Positions 16,501-30,523 of a DNA stretch of 64,000 nucleotides are shown in pieces. The stretch spans positions 682,001 to 746,000 of the forward strand of contig CANTAL010000095.1 in the NCBI GenBank assembly GCA_947650365.1, given 5' to 3'. Within the stretch, counting starts at the first letter, position 1; each line of letters opens with the position of its first letter. This stretch comes from Chamaelirium japonicum. Its lineage: Eukaryota; Streptophyta; Magnoliopsida; Liliales; Melanthiaceae. The notes beneath the pieces were generated by a model. That model was not told where the DNA came from and made no database searches. It saw only the letters and a program-made list of their open reading frames with translations. The translations under genes were made by a program, and so were the position numbers.

Positions 16501-19500
16501 GTATGAATGAAATAAAATGGATTGTACGAATGAATTAGAATGGATCGTGCAAATAAATTTGAATGGATCGTACGAATGAATTAGAATGGATCGTGCTAAT
16601 GAATTAGAATTGATCGCACGAATGAAATAGAATGGATTGTACGAATGATTTAAAATGGTTCGTACGAATGAATTAGAATGGATCGTACGAATGATTTAGA
16701 ATGGATACATTCGTGCGAATGAATTAGAATGGATCATACGAATGAGTAAGAATGGATCGTACGAATGAAATAGAATGGATCATATTAATGAATTAGAATG
16801 GATCATATCAGTGAATTAGAATGGATACATTCGTGCGAATGAATTAGAATGGATCGTGCACGAATGTATCCATTCTAATTCATTTGTACGATCCATTCTA
16901 ATTCATTAATATGATCCATTCTAATTCATTCGTACGATCCATTCTAATTCATATGCACGAATGAATTAGAATGAATGAATGAATTAGAATGGATCGTACG
17001 AATTAGAATGGATGTACGAATGAATTAGAATGGATCGTACGAATGAATTAGAATGGATCTTACGAATGAATTAGAATGGATCGTACGAATGAATTTGAAA
17101 GGATCGTACGAATGAATTAGAATGGATACATTCATGCGAATGAATTAGAATGGATCGGACGAATGAATTAGAATGGATCGTACGAATGAATTAGAATGGA
17201 TCAAATGAATGAATTAGAATGGTTACATTCATGCGAATGAATTAGAATAGATCGTACGAATGGATTAGAATTGATTGTACGAATGGATTAGAATGGATAC
17301 ATTCGAGCGAATGAATTAGAATGGATTGTACCCATTCTAATTCATTCGTACGATCCATTTTTATTCATTCATATGATCCATTCTAATTAATTCGTATGAT
17401 CCATTCTAATTCATTCGTACGATCCATTCTAATTCATTCATAAAATCCATTCTAATTCATTCGCACGAATGTATCCATTCTAATTAATTCATACGATCCA
17501 TTCTAATTTATTCGTATGATCTATTCTTATTCATTCGCATGATCCAGTCTAACTGATTCGCACGATCAATTCTAATTCATTCGCACGAATGTATCCATTC
17601 AAATTCATTCGTACGATCCATTCTAATTCATTAATATGATCCATTCTAATTCATTCGTACGATCCATTCTAATTCATTCGCACGAATGTAACCATTCTAA
17701 TTCATTCATATGATTCATTCTAATTCATTCGTATGAGCTATTCTAATTCATTCATACGATCCATTCTAATTCATTCGTACAATCCATTCTAATTCTTTCG
17801 TACGATCCATTCTAATTCATTCGTCCGATCCATTCTAATTCATTCGCACGAATGTATCCATTCTAATTTATTCGTACGATCCATTCTAATTCCTTCGTAC
17901 GATCCATTCTAATTCATTCATAAGATCCATTCTAATTCATTCGTACGATCCATTCTAATTCATTCGTACGATCCATTCTAATTCATTCGCACGAATATAT
18001 CCATTCTAGTTCATTCGTACGATCTATTCTAATTCATTCGCATGGATCGTGCATTCGTACGATCCATTCTAATTCATTCGTAAGATCCATTCTAATTCAT
18101 TCGTACGATCCATTCTAATTCATTCGTACGATCCATTCTAATTCATTCGCACGAATGTATCCATTCTAGTTCATTCGTACGATCCATTCTAATTCATTCG
18201 TACGATCCATTCTAATTCATTCATACGATCTATTCTAATTCATTCATACAATCCATTCTAATTCTTTGACATGATCCATTCTAATTCATTCGCACGATCC
18301 ATTCTAATTCATTCGCACAATCCATTCTATTTCATTCGTACGATCCATTCTTACTCATTCGTATGATCCATTCTAATTCATTCGCACGAATGTATCCATA
18401 ATGGATCATACGAATGAGTAAGAATGGATCGTACGAATGAGATAGAATGGATTATGCGAATGAATTAGAATGGACCGTACGAATGAATTAGAATGGATAC
18501 ATTCATGCGAATGAATTAGAATCGATCGGACGAATGAATTAGAATGGATCGTAAGAATGATTTAGAATGGATCGTACGAATAAATTAGAATGGATCGTAC
18601 GAATAAATTAGAATGGATACATTCGTCCGAATGAATTAGAATGAATCATACGAATGAGTAAGAATGGATCGTACGAATGAAATAGAATAGATTGTACGAA
18701 TGAATTAGAATGGATCCTACGAATGAGTTAGATTAGATCGTGTGAAAGAATTAGAAAGGATTGTATGAATGAATTAGAATGAATTCGTACGATCCATTCA
18801 AATTCATTCGCACGATCTATTCTAATTCATTCATACGATCCAATCTAATTCATTCATACAATCCATTCTAATTCTTTCACACGATCCATTCTAATTCATT
18901 CGTAGGATCCATTCTAATTCATTCGTACAATCTATTCTATTTCATTCGTACGATCCATTCTTACTCATTCGTATGATCCATTCTAATTCATTCGGACGAA
19001 TGTATCCATTCTAATTTATTCGTACGATCCATTCTAATTCATTCGTACGATCCATTCTAATTCATTCGTATGATCCATTCTAATTCATTCGTCCGATCCA
19101 TTCTAATTCATTCGCACGAATGTATCCATTCTAATTCATTCGTACGATCCATTCTAATTCATTCGTAAGACCCATTCTAATTCATTCGTACGATCCATTC
19201 TAATTCATTCGTACGATCCATTCTAATTCATTCGCACGAATGTATCCATTCTAGTTCATTCGCACGATCCATTCTAATTCATTCGTACGATCCATTCTAA
19301 TTCATTCACACGATCAATTCTAATTCATTCGTACGATCCATTCTAATTCATTCATACGATCCATTCTAATTCATTCGTACGATCTATTCTAATTTATTCG
19401 CACAAATGTATCCATTCTAATTCATTCGTACGATCCATTCTAATTCATTCACACGATCCATTCTAATTCATTCGTACGATCCATTCTAATTCATTCGCAC

Positions 19501-20466
19501 GATCTGTTCTTATTCATTCGCACAATCCATTCTAATTCATTCGCACGAATATATCCATTCAAATTCATTTGTACGATCCATTCTAATTCATTCATACGAT
19601 CAATTCTAATTCATTCATATGGTCCATTCTAATTAATTCGTATGATCCATTCTAATTCATTCGTACGATCCATTCTAATTCATTCATACAATCCATTCTA
19701 ATTCATTCGCACGAATGTATCCATTCTAATTAATTCGTACGATCCATTCTAATTCATTCGTATGATCTATTCTTATTCATTCGCACGATCCAGTCTAATT
19801 GATTCGCACGATCCATTCTAATTCATTCGCACGAATGTATCCATTCTAATTCATTAGTACGATCCATTCTAATTCATTAATATGATCCATTCTAATTCAT
19901 TCGTACGATCCATTCTAATTCATATGCACAAAGGTATCCATTCTAATCCATTCATAGGATCCATTCTAATCCATTCGTACGATCCATTCTAATTCATTCG
20001 TAGGATCCATTCTAATTCATTCGCTCGAATGTATCCATTCTAATCCATTCGTACGATCCATTCTAATCCATCCGTACGATCTATTCTAATTCATTCGCAT
20101 GAATGTAACCATTCTAATTCATTCATTTGATCCATTCTAATTCATTCGTACGATCCATTCTAATTCATTCGTCCGATCCATTCTAATTCATTCGTATTAT
20201 CTATTCTAATTCATTCGTACGATCCATTCTAATTCATTCGTCAGATCCATTCTAATTCATTCGTACGATCCATTCTAATTCATTCGTACGATCCATTCTA
20301 ATTCATTCGCACGAATGTATCCATTCTAGTTGATTCGTACGATCCATTCTAATTCATTCGTACGATCCATTCCAATTTATTTGCACGATCCATTCTAATT
20401 CATTCGTACGATCAATTCTAATTCATTCGCACGAATGTATCCATTCTAATTCATTCGTACGATCCT
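10548..20466. repeat. Satellite segment 2, orientation blocks
   Basis: Plus blocks are 10548-13138, 13743-13947, 15250-16858, 16958-17331 and 18400-18783. Minus blocks are 13139-13742, 13948-15249, 16859-16957, 17332-18399 and 18784-20466. Single-unit plus inserts lie within minus blocks at about 14522-14543 and 18042-18052. The plus block 10548-13138, about 2.6 kb, is the longest uniform run in the window. Around 14430-14470 several units are truncated to partial copies. Confidence 0.9.
16777..16917. repeat. Palindromic satellite junction centred on gtgcac
   Basis: The gtgcac centre is at 16856-16861, with catattaatg on the left and attaatatg on the right. The left arm contains one extra unit (catatcagtg). 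Confidence 0.75.
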
Positions 20467-23400
20467 GAATTAGAATGGATCGTACGAATTAATTAGAATG
20501 GATACCTTTGTGCATATGAGTTAGAATGGATCGTACGAATGAATTAGAATGGATCATATTAATGAATTAGAATGGATCGTACGAATGAATTAGAATGGAT
20601 ACATTCGTGCGAATGAATTAGAATGGATCGTGCACGAATGTATCCATTCTAATTCATTCGGACGATCCATTCTAATTCATTAATATGATCCATTCTAATT
20701 CATTCGTACGATCCATTCTAATTCATATGCACAAAGGTATCCATTCTAATCCATTCGTAGGATCCATTCTAATCCATTCATACGATCCATTCTAATTCAT
20801 TCGTACGATCCATTCTAATTCATTCGCTCGAATGTATCCATTCTAATCCATTCGTACGATCCATTCTAATCCATTCGTATGATCCATTCTAATTCATTCG
20901 CATGAATGTAACCATTCTAATTCATTCATTTGATCCATTCTAATTCATTCGTACGATCCATTCTAATTCATTCATCCGATCCATTCTAATTCATTCGCAC
21001 GAATGTATCTATTCTAATTCATTCGTACGATCCATTCTAATTCATTCGTACGATCCATTCTAATTCATTCGTAAGTTCCATTCTAATTCATTCGTACGAT
21101 CCATTCTAATTCATTCGTACGATCCATTCTAATTCATTCGCACGAATGTATCCATTCTAGTTCATTCGTACGATCCATTCTAATTCATTCGTACGATCCA
21201 TTCTAATTCATTCGCACGATCCATTCTAATTCATTCGTACGATCCATTCTAATTCATTCATACGATCCATTCTCATTCATTCATATGATCCATTCTAATT
21301 TATTCGTATGATCCATTCTAATTCATTCGTACGATCCATTCTAATTCATTCGCACGAATGTATCCATTTTAATTCATTCGTACGATCCAATCTAATTCAT
21401 TCGTACGATCCATTCTAATTCATTCGTAAGATCCATTCTAATTCATTCGTACGATCCATTCTAATTCATTCGTACGATCAATTCTAATTCATTCGCACGA
21501 ATGTATCCATTCTAATTCATTCATATGATCCATTCTAATTCATTCGTATGATCCATTCTAATTCACTCATACGATCCATTCTAATCATTCATACGATCCA
21601 TTCTAATTCATTTTCACAAATATATCCATTCTAATTCATTCGTACGATCCATTCTAATTCCTTCGTACGATCCATTCTAATTCATTCGTACGATCTAATT
21701 TAATTCATTCGTACGATCCATTCTAATTCATTCGTACGATCCATTCTAATTTCTTCGTACGATCCATTCTAATTCATTCGTACGATCCATTCTAATTCAT
21801 TCGTACAATCTATTCTAATTCATTCGTACGAATGGATACATTCGTGTGAATGAATTAGAATTGATCGTACGAATGAGTAAGAATGGATCGTACAAATGAA
21901 ATAGAATGGATTGCACGAATGAATTAGAATGGATCGTACGAATGAATTAGAATGGATCGTGTGAAAGAATTAGAATGGATCGTGTGAAAGAATTAGAATA
22001 GATTGTATGAATGAATTAGAATGGATCATATGAATGAATTAGAATGGATCGTGCGAATGAATTCGAATGGATCGTACGAATTCATTCTAATTCATTCATA
22101 CAATCCATTCTAATTCTTTCACACGATCCATTCTAATTCATTCGTACGTTCCATTCTAATTCATTAGCACGATCCATGCTAATTCATTAGTACGATCAGT
22201 TCTAATTCATTCACAAAATCTATTCTAATTCATTCATACGATCCATTCTAATTCATTCACACGAATGTATCCATTCTAATTCATTCATACGATCCATTCT
22301 AATTCATTCGTACGAACCATTCTAATTCACTCATACGATCCATTCTAATACATTTATACGATCCATTCTAATTCATATGCACGAATATATCATTTCTAAT
22401 TCATTCGTACGATCCATTCTAATTTATTCGTACGATCCATTCTAATTCATTCGTACGATCCATTCTAATTCATTCATACAATCCATTCTAATTCATTCGC
22501 ACGATCCATTCTAATTCATTCGTACGATCCATTCTAATTCATTCATATGATCCATTCTAATTCATTCGTACGATCCTTTCTAATTCATTCGTGCAATCCA
22601 TTCTATTTCATTCGTACGATCCATTCTTACTCATTCGTACGATCCATTCTAATTCATTCACACGAATATATCCATTTGTACGAATGAATTAGAATAGATT
22701 GTACGAATGAATTAGAATGGATCGTACGAATGAATTAGAATGGATCGTACGAAGGAATTAGAATGGATCGTACGAATAAATTAGAATGGATCGTACAAAT
22801 GAATTAGAATAGGTCGTACGAATGAATTAGAATGGATCGTATGAAGGAATTAGAATGGATCGTACGAATGAATTAGAATGGATATATTCGAGCAAATGAA
22901 TTAGAATGGATCGTATGAATGTGTTAGAATGGATCGTATGAGTGAATTAGAATAGATCGTACGAATGAATTAGAATGGATCGTATGAATGAATTAGAATG
23001 GATACATTCGTGCGAATGAATTAGAATTGATCGTACGAATGAATTAGAATGGATCGTGCGAATGAATTAGAATGGATCGTACGAATGAATTAGAATGGAT
23101 CGTACGAATGAACTAGAATGGATACATTCGTGCGAATGAATTAGAATGGATCGTACGAATGAATTAGAATGGATCGTACGAATGAATTAGAATGGATCTT
23201 ACGAATGAATTAGAATGGATCGTACGAATGAATTACAATGGATACATTCGTGCGAATGAATTAGAATGGATCGGACGAATGAATTAGAATGGATCGTACG
23301 AATGAATTAGAATGGTTACATTCATGCGAATGAATTAGAATGGATCGTACGAATGGATTGGAATGGATCGTACGAATGGATTACAATGGATACATTCGAG

Positions 23401-26400
23401 CGAATGAATTAGAATGGATCGTACGAATGAATTAGAATGGATCGTACGAATGGAGTAGAATGGATCCTACGAATGGATTAGAATGGATACCTTTGTGCAT
23501 ATGAATTAGAATGGATCGTACGAATGAATTAGAATGGATCATATTAATGAATTAGAATGGATCGTACGAATGAATTAGAATGGATACATTCGTGCGAATG
23601 AATTAGAATGGATTGCAAGAATGAATTAGAATGGATCGTACGAATGAATTAGAATGGATCATACGAATGAATTAGAATGGATCGTACGAATGAATTAGAA
23701 TGGATCGTACGAATAAATTAGAATGGATACATTCGTGCGAATGAATTAGAATGGATTGTGCGAACGAATAAGAACAGATCGTGCGAATGAATTAGAATGG
23801 ATCGTACGAATGAATTAGAATGGATCGTGCGAATGAATTAGAATGGATCGTACGAATGAATTAGAATGGATACATTTGTGCGAATAAATTAGAATGGATC
23901 GTATGAATGAATTAGAATGGATCGTATGAATGAATTAGAATAAATCGTGCGAATGAATTAGAATGAATCGTGCGAATGAATTAGAATGGATCGTACGAAT
24001 GAATTAGAATGGATCGTACGAATGAACTAGAATGGATACATTCGTGCGAATGAATTAGAATGGATCGTACGAATGAATTAGAATGGATCTTACATATGAA
24101 TTAGAATGGATCGTACGAATGACTTAGAATGGATCGTACGAATGAATTAGAATGGATACATTCGTGCGAATGAATTAGAATGGATCGGACGAATGAACTA
24201 GAATAGATCGTACGAATGAATTAGAATGGATCGTACGAATGAATTAGAATGGATCGTACGAATAAATTAGAATGGATACATTCGTCCGAATGAATTAGAA
24301 TGGATCATACGAATGAGTAAGAATTGATCGTACGAATGAAATAGAATAGATTGTATGAATGAATTAGAATGGATCCTACGAATGAATTAGAATGGATCGT
24401 GTGAAAGAATTAGAATGGATTGTATGAATGAATTAGAACGGATCGTCTGAATGAATTAGAATGGATCGTGCGAATGAATTCGAATGGAACGTACGAATTC
24501 ATTCTAATTCATTCATACAATCCATTCTAATTCTTTCACACGATCTATTCTAATTCATTCGTAGGATCCATTCTAATTCATTCGTACAATCTATTCTATT
24601 TCATTCGTACGATCCATTTTTACTCATTCGTATGATCCACTCTAATTCATTCGTACAATCTATTCTATTTCATTCGTACGATCCATTCTTACTCATTCGT
24701 ATGATCCATTCTAATTCATTCGGACGAATGTATCCATTCTAATTTATTCGTACAATCCATTCTAATTCATTCGTACGATCCATTCTAATTCTATCATGCG
24801 ATCCATTCTAATTCATTCATACAATCCATTCTAATTCTTACACACAATCCATTCTAATTCATTCGTAGGATCCATTCTAATTCATTCATACAATCTATTC
24901 TATTTCATTTGTACGATCCATTCTTACTCATTCGTATGATCCATTCTAATTCATTCGGACGAATGTATCCATTCTAATTTATTCGTACGATCCATTCTAA
25001 TTCATTAGTACGATCCATTCTAATTCATTCGTAAGATCCATTCTAATTCATTCGTAAGATCCATTCTAATTCATTCGTACGATCCATTCTAATTCATTCG
25101 CACGAATGTATCCATTCTAGTTCATTCGTATGATCCATTCTAATTCATTCGTACGATCCATTCTAATTCATTCGCACGATCCATTCTAATTTATTCGTAC
25201 GATCCATTCTAATTCATTCATACGATCCATTCTAATTCATTCGTACGATCCATTCTAATTCATTCGCACAAATATATCCATTCTAATTCATTCGTACGAT
25301 CCATTCTAATTCATTCGCACGATCCATTCTAATTCATTCGTACGATCCATTCTAATTCTTTCACACGATCCCTTCTAATTCATTCGTATGATCCATTCTA
25401 ATTCATTCGCACGATCCATTCTAATTCATTCGTATGATCCATTCTAATTCATTCATACGATCCATTCTAATTCATTCATACGATCCATTCTAATTCATTC
25501 GCACAAATGTATCCATTCTAATTCATTCGTACGATCCATTCTAATTCATTCGCACGATCCATTCTAATTCATTCGTACGATCCATTCTAATTTATTCGCA
25601 CGATCTGTTCTTATTCATTCGCACAATCCTTTCTAATTCATTCGCACGAATGTATCCATTCTAATTCATTCGTACGATCCATTCTAATTCATTCGTATGA
25701 TCCATTCTAATTAATTCGTATGATCCATTCTAATTCATTCGTACAATCCATTCTAATTCATTCGTACGATCCATTCTAATTCACTCTTACGATCTATTCT
25801 AATATATTCATACGATCTATTCTAATTCATTTGGACGAATATATCCATTCTAATTCATTCGTACGATCCATTCTAATTCATTCGTACGATCCATTCTAAT
25901 TCATTCACACAATCCATTCTAATTCATTCGCACGAATGTATCCATTCTAATTCATTCGTACGATCCATTCTAATTCATTCGTACGATCCATTCTAATTCA
26001 TTCGTACAATCTATTCTAATACATTCGTACGAATGGATACATTCGTGTGAATGAATTAGAATGGATCGTACGAATGAGTAAGAATGGATCGTACGAATGA
26101 AATAGAATGGATTGCACGAATGAATTAGAATGGATCGTACGAATGAATTAGAATGGATAGTGTGAAAGAAATAGAATGGATTGTATGAATGAATTAGAAT
26201 GGATCGTACGAATGAATTAGAATGGATCGTACGAATGAATTAGAATGGATCGTACGAAGGAATTAGAATGGATCGTACGAATGAATTAGAATGGATCGTA
26301 CGAATGAATTAGAATAGATCGTACGAATGAATTAGAATGGATCGTATGAAGGAATTAGAATGGATATATTCGTGCAAATGAATTAGAATGGATCGTATGA

Positions 26401-29400
26401 ATGTATTAGAATGGATCGTATGAGTGAATTAGAATGGATCGTACGAATGAATTAGAATGGATCGTATGAATGAATTAGAATGGATACATTCATGTGAATG
26501 AATTAGAATGGATTGTATGAATGAATTAGAATAGATTTTGTGAATGAATTAGAACTGATCGTACGAATGAATGATAATGGATACATTCGTGCGAATGAAT
26601 TAGAATGGATTGTATGAATGAATTAGAATGGATCGTACGAATGAATTAGAATGGATCGTATGAGTGAATTAGAATAGATACGAAGGAATTAGAATGGATC
26701 GTACGAAGGAATTAGAATGGATCATACGAATGAAATAGAATGGATCGTACGAAGGAATTAGAATGGATCGTATGAAGGAATTAGAATGGATCGTACGAAT
26801 GAATTAGAATGGATATATTCGTGCAAATGAATTAGAATGGATCGTATGAATGAATTAGAATGGATCGAATGAGTGAATTAGAACGGATAGTACGAATGAA
26901 GTAGAATCGAACGTATGAATGAATTAGAATGGATACATTCGTGCGAATGAATTAGAATGGATCGTATGAATGAATTAGAATAGATTGTGCGAATGAATTA
27001 GAATGGATCGTACGAATGAATTAGAATGGATCGTATAAATGAATTAGAATGGATCGTATGAATGAATTAGAATGGATCGTGCGAATGAATTAGAATGGAT
27101 CGTACGAATGAATTAGAATGGATCTTGTGAAAGAATTAGAATGGATCATACGAATGAATTAGAATGGATCGCACGAATGAATTAGAATAGATTGCGCGAA
27201 TGAATTAGAATGGATCATACGAATGAATTAGAATGGATCGTACGAATGAATTAGAATGGATCGTACGAATGAATTAGAATGGATCGTACGAATGAATTAG
27301 AATGGATCGTACGAAGGAATTAGAATGGATCGTACGAATGAATTAGAATGGATCGTACGATTGAATTAGAATGGATCATACGAATGAGTAAGAATGGATC
27401 GTATGAATGAATTAGATTAGATCGTACGATCCATTCTAATTCATTAGCACGGATCGTGCTAATGAATTAGAATGGAATATACGAATGAATTAGAATGGAT
27501 CGTAGAATGGATCGTACGAATGAATTAGAATGAATTAGAATGGATCGTATGAATGAATTAGAATAGATCATAGGAATGAATTAGAATGGATCGTGCAAAT
27601 GAATTAGAATGGATACATTCGTGCGAATGAATTAGAATGGATCGTGCGAATTAATTAGAATGGATCGTACGAATGAATTAGAATGGATATATTTGAACGA
27701 ATAAATTAGAATGGATCATACGAATTAATTAGAATGGATCGTATGAATGAATTAGAATGGATAGTGCGAATAAATTAGAATCGATCGTACGAATGCATTA
27801 GAATGGATCGTACGAATGAATTAGAATGGATCGTACGAATGAATTAAAATGGATACATTCGAGCGAATAAATTAGAATAGATCGTAGGAATGAATTAGAA
27901 TGGATCGTACGAATGAATTAGAATGGATACATTTGTGAGAATGAATTAGTATGGATCGTATGAATGAATTAGAATGCATCGTATGAAAGAATTAGAATGG
28001 ATATATTCGTGCAAATGAATTAGAATGGATCGTACGAATGAATTAGACTGGATCATACGAATGAATTTGAATGGATACATTTGTGCGAATGAATCTAAAT
28101 GGATTGTATGAATGAATTACAATGGATCGTACGAATGAATTAGAATGGATCGTACGAATGAATTAGAATAGCTCATACGAATGAATTAGAATGAATCGTA
28201 TGAATGAATTAGAATGGTTACATTCGTGCGAATGAATTAGAATAGATCGTATGAATGAATTAGAATGGATCATACAAATAAATTAGAATGGATCGTGGGA
28301 ATGAATTAGAATGGAGTTTACGAATGAATTAGAATGGATCGTACGAATGAATTAGAATGGATCGTACGAATGAATTAGAATAGATACATTCGTGCGAATG
28401 AATTAGAATGGATCGGACGAATGAATTAGAATGGATCGTACGAATAAATTAGAATGGATCAAATTAATGAATTAGAATGGTTACATTCATGCGAATGAAT
28501 TAGAATGGATCGTATGAATGGATTAGAATGGATCGTACGAATGGATTAGAATGGATACATTCGTGCGAATGAATTAGAATGGATTGTATGAATGAATTAG
28601 AATCGATCGTACGATCCATTCGAATTCATTCGCACGATACATTCTAATTCATTCATACGATCCATTCTAATTCATTCATACAATCCATTCTAATTCTTTC
28701 ACACGATCCATTCTAATTCATTCGTAGGATCCATTCTAATTCATTCGTACAATCTATTCTATTTCATTCATACGATCCATTCTTACTCATTCGTATGATC
28801 CATTCTAATTCATTCGGACGAATGTATCCATTCTAATTTATTCGTACGATCCATTCTATTTCATTCGCACGATCCATTCTAATCCATTCTTACTTATTCG
28901 TATGATCCATTCTAATTCATTCGTACGATCCATTCTAATTCCTTCGTATGATCCATTCTAATTCATTCGTACGATCCATTCTAATTCATTCGTACGACCC
29001 ATTCTAATTCCTTCGTACGATCCATTCTAATTCATTCGTACGATCCATTCTAATTTATTCATACAATCCATTCTAATTTATTCGCACGAATGTATCCATT
29101 CTAATTCATTCGTACGATCCATTCTAATTCATTCGCACAATATATTCTAATTTATTCATACGATCCATTCTAATTCATTCGCACGAATGTATCCATTCTA
29201 ATTCATTCATACGATCCATTCTACTTCATTCGTACTATCCGTTCTAATTCACTCATATGATCCATTCTAATTCATTCATACGATCCATTCTAATTCATTT
29301 GCACGAATATATCCATTCTAATTCATTCGTACGATCCATTCTAATTCCTTCGTACGATCCATTCTAATTCCTTCGTAGATCCATTCTAATTCCTTCGTAC

Positions 29401-30523
29401 GATCCATTCTATTTCATTCGTATGATCCATTCTAATTCCTTCGTACGATCCCTTCTAATTCCTTCGTATCCATTCTAATTCACTCATATGATCCATTCTA
29501 ATTCATTCGTACGATCCATTCTAATTCATTCATATAATCCATTCTAATTCTTTCACACGATCCATTCTAATTCATTCGTACGATCCATTCTAATTCATTC
29601 GCACAATCCATTCTATTTCATTCGTACGATCCATTCTTACTCATTCGTATGATCCATTCTAATTCATTCGCACGAATGTATCCATAATGGATCATACGAA
29701 TGAGTAAGAATGGATCGTACGAATGAAATAGAATGGATTGTGCGAATGAATTAGAATGGACCGTACGAATGAATTAGAATGGATACATTCGTGCGAATGA
29801 ATTAGAATGGATCGTACGAATGAATTAGAATGGATCGTACGAATGAATTAGAATGGATCGTACGAATAAATTAGAATGGATACATTCGTCCGAATAAATT
29901 AGAATGGATCATATGAATGAGTAAGAATGGATCGTACGAATGAAATAGAATAGATTGTACGAATGAATTAGAATGGATTCGTACGAATGAATTAGAATGG
30001 ATACATTCGTGCGATTGAATTAGAATGGATCGTACCAATGAGTAAGAATGGATCGTACGAATGAAATAGAATGGATTGTGCGAATGAATTAGAATGGATC
30101 GTACGAATGAATTAGAATGGATCGTGTGAAAGAATTAGAATGGATTGTATGAATGAATTAGAATAGATCGTATGAATGAATTAGAATGGATCGTACAAAT
30201 GAATTAGAATGGATCGTACGAATCAATTAGAATGGATACATTCGTGCGAATGAATTAGAATGGATTCATTCGTGCGAAAGAATTAGAATAGATCGTATGA
30301 ATGAATTAGAATGGATCCTATGAATGAATTAGAATGGATCATGCGAATGAATTAGAATGGATCGTACGAATGAATTAGAATGGATCGTGCTAATGAATTA
30401 GAATTGATCGAACGAATGAATTAACATGGATCGTGCTAATGAATTAGAATGGAACGTACGAATGAATTAGAATGGATCGTGTGAAAGAATTAGAATGGAT
30501 TGTATGAATGAATTAGAATGAAT
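20467..30523. repeat. Satellite segment 3, orientation blocks
   Basis: Plus blocks are 20467-20632, 21828-22080, 22677-24497, 26028-27426, 27451-28610 and 29687-30523. Minus blocks are 20633-21827, 22081-22676, 24498-26027, 27427-27450 (one unit only), 28611-29686. Units with cgaaggaattag are concentrated at about 26260-26780, with minus-strand counterparts (aattccttcg) near 28940-29460, so this variant has been amplified locally. Confidence 0.9.
20500..20743. repeat. Palindromic satellite junction centred on gtgcac
   Basis: The gtgcac centre is at 20630-20635. Both outer marker units (acctttgtgcatatg left, catatgcacaaaggt right) and both inner ones (catattaatg, attaatatg) are present, making this and the one at 3899-4135 the most complete mirrored pairs. 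Confidence 0.8.
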
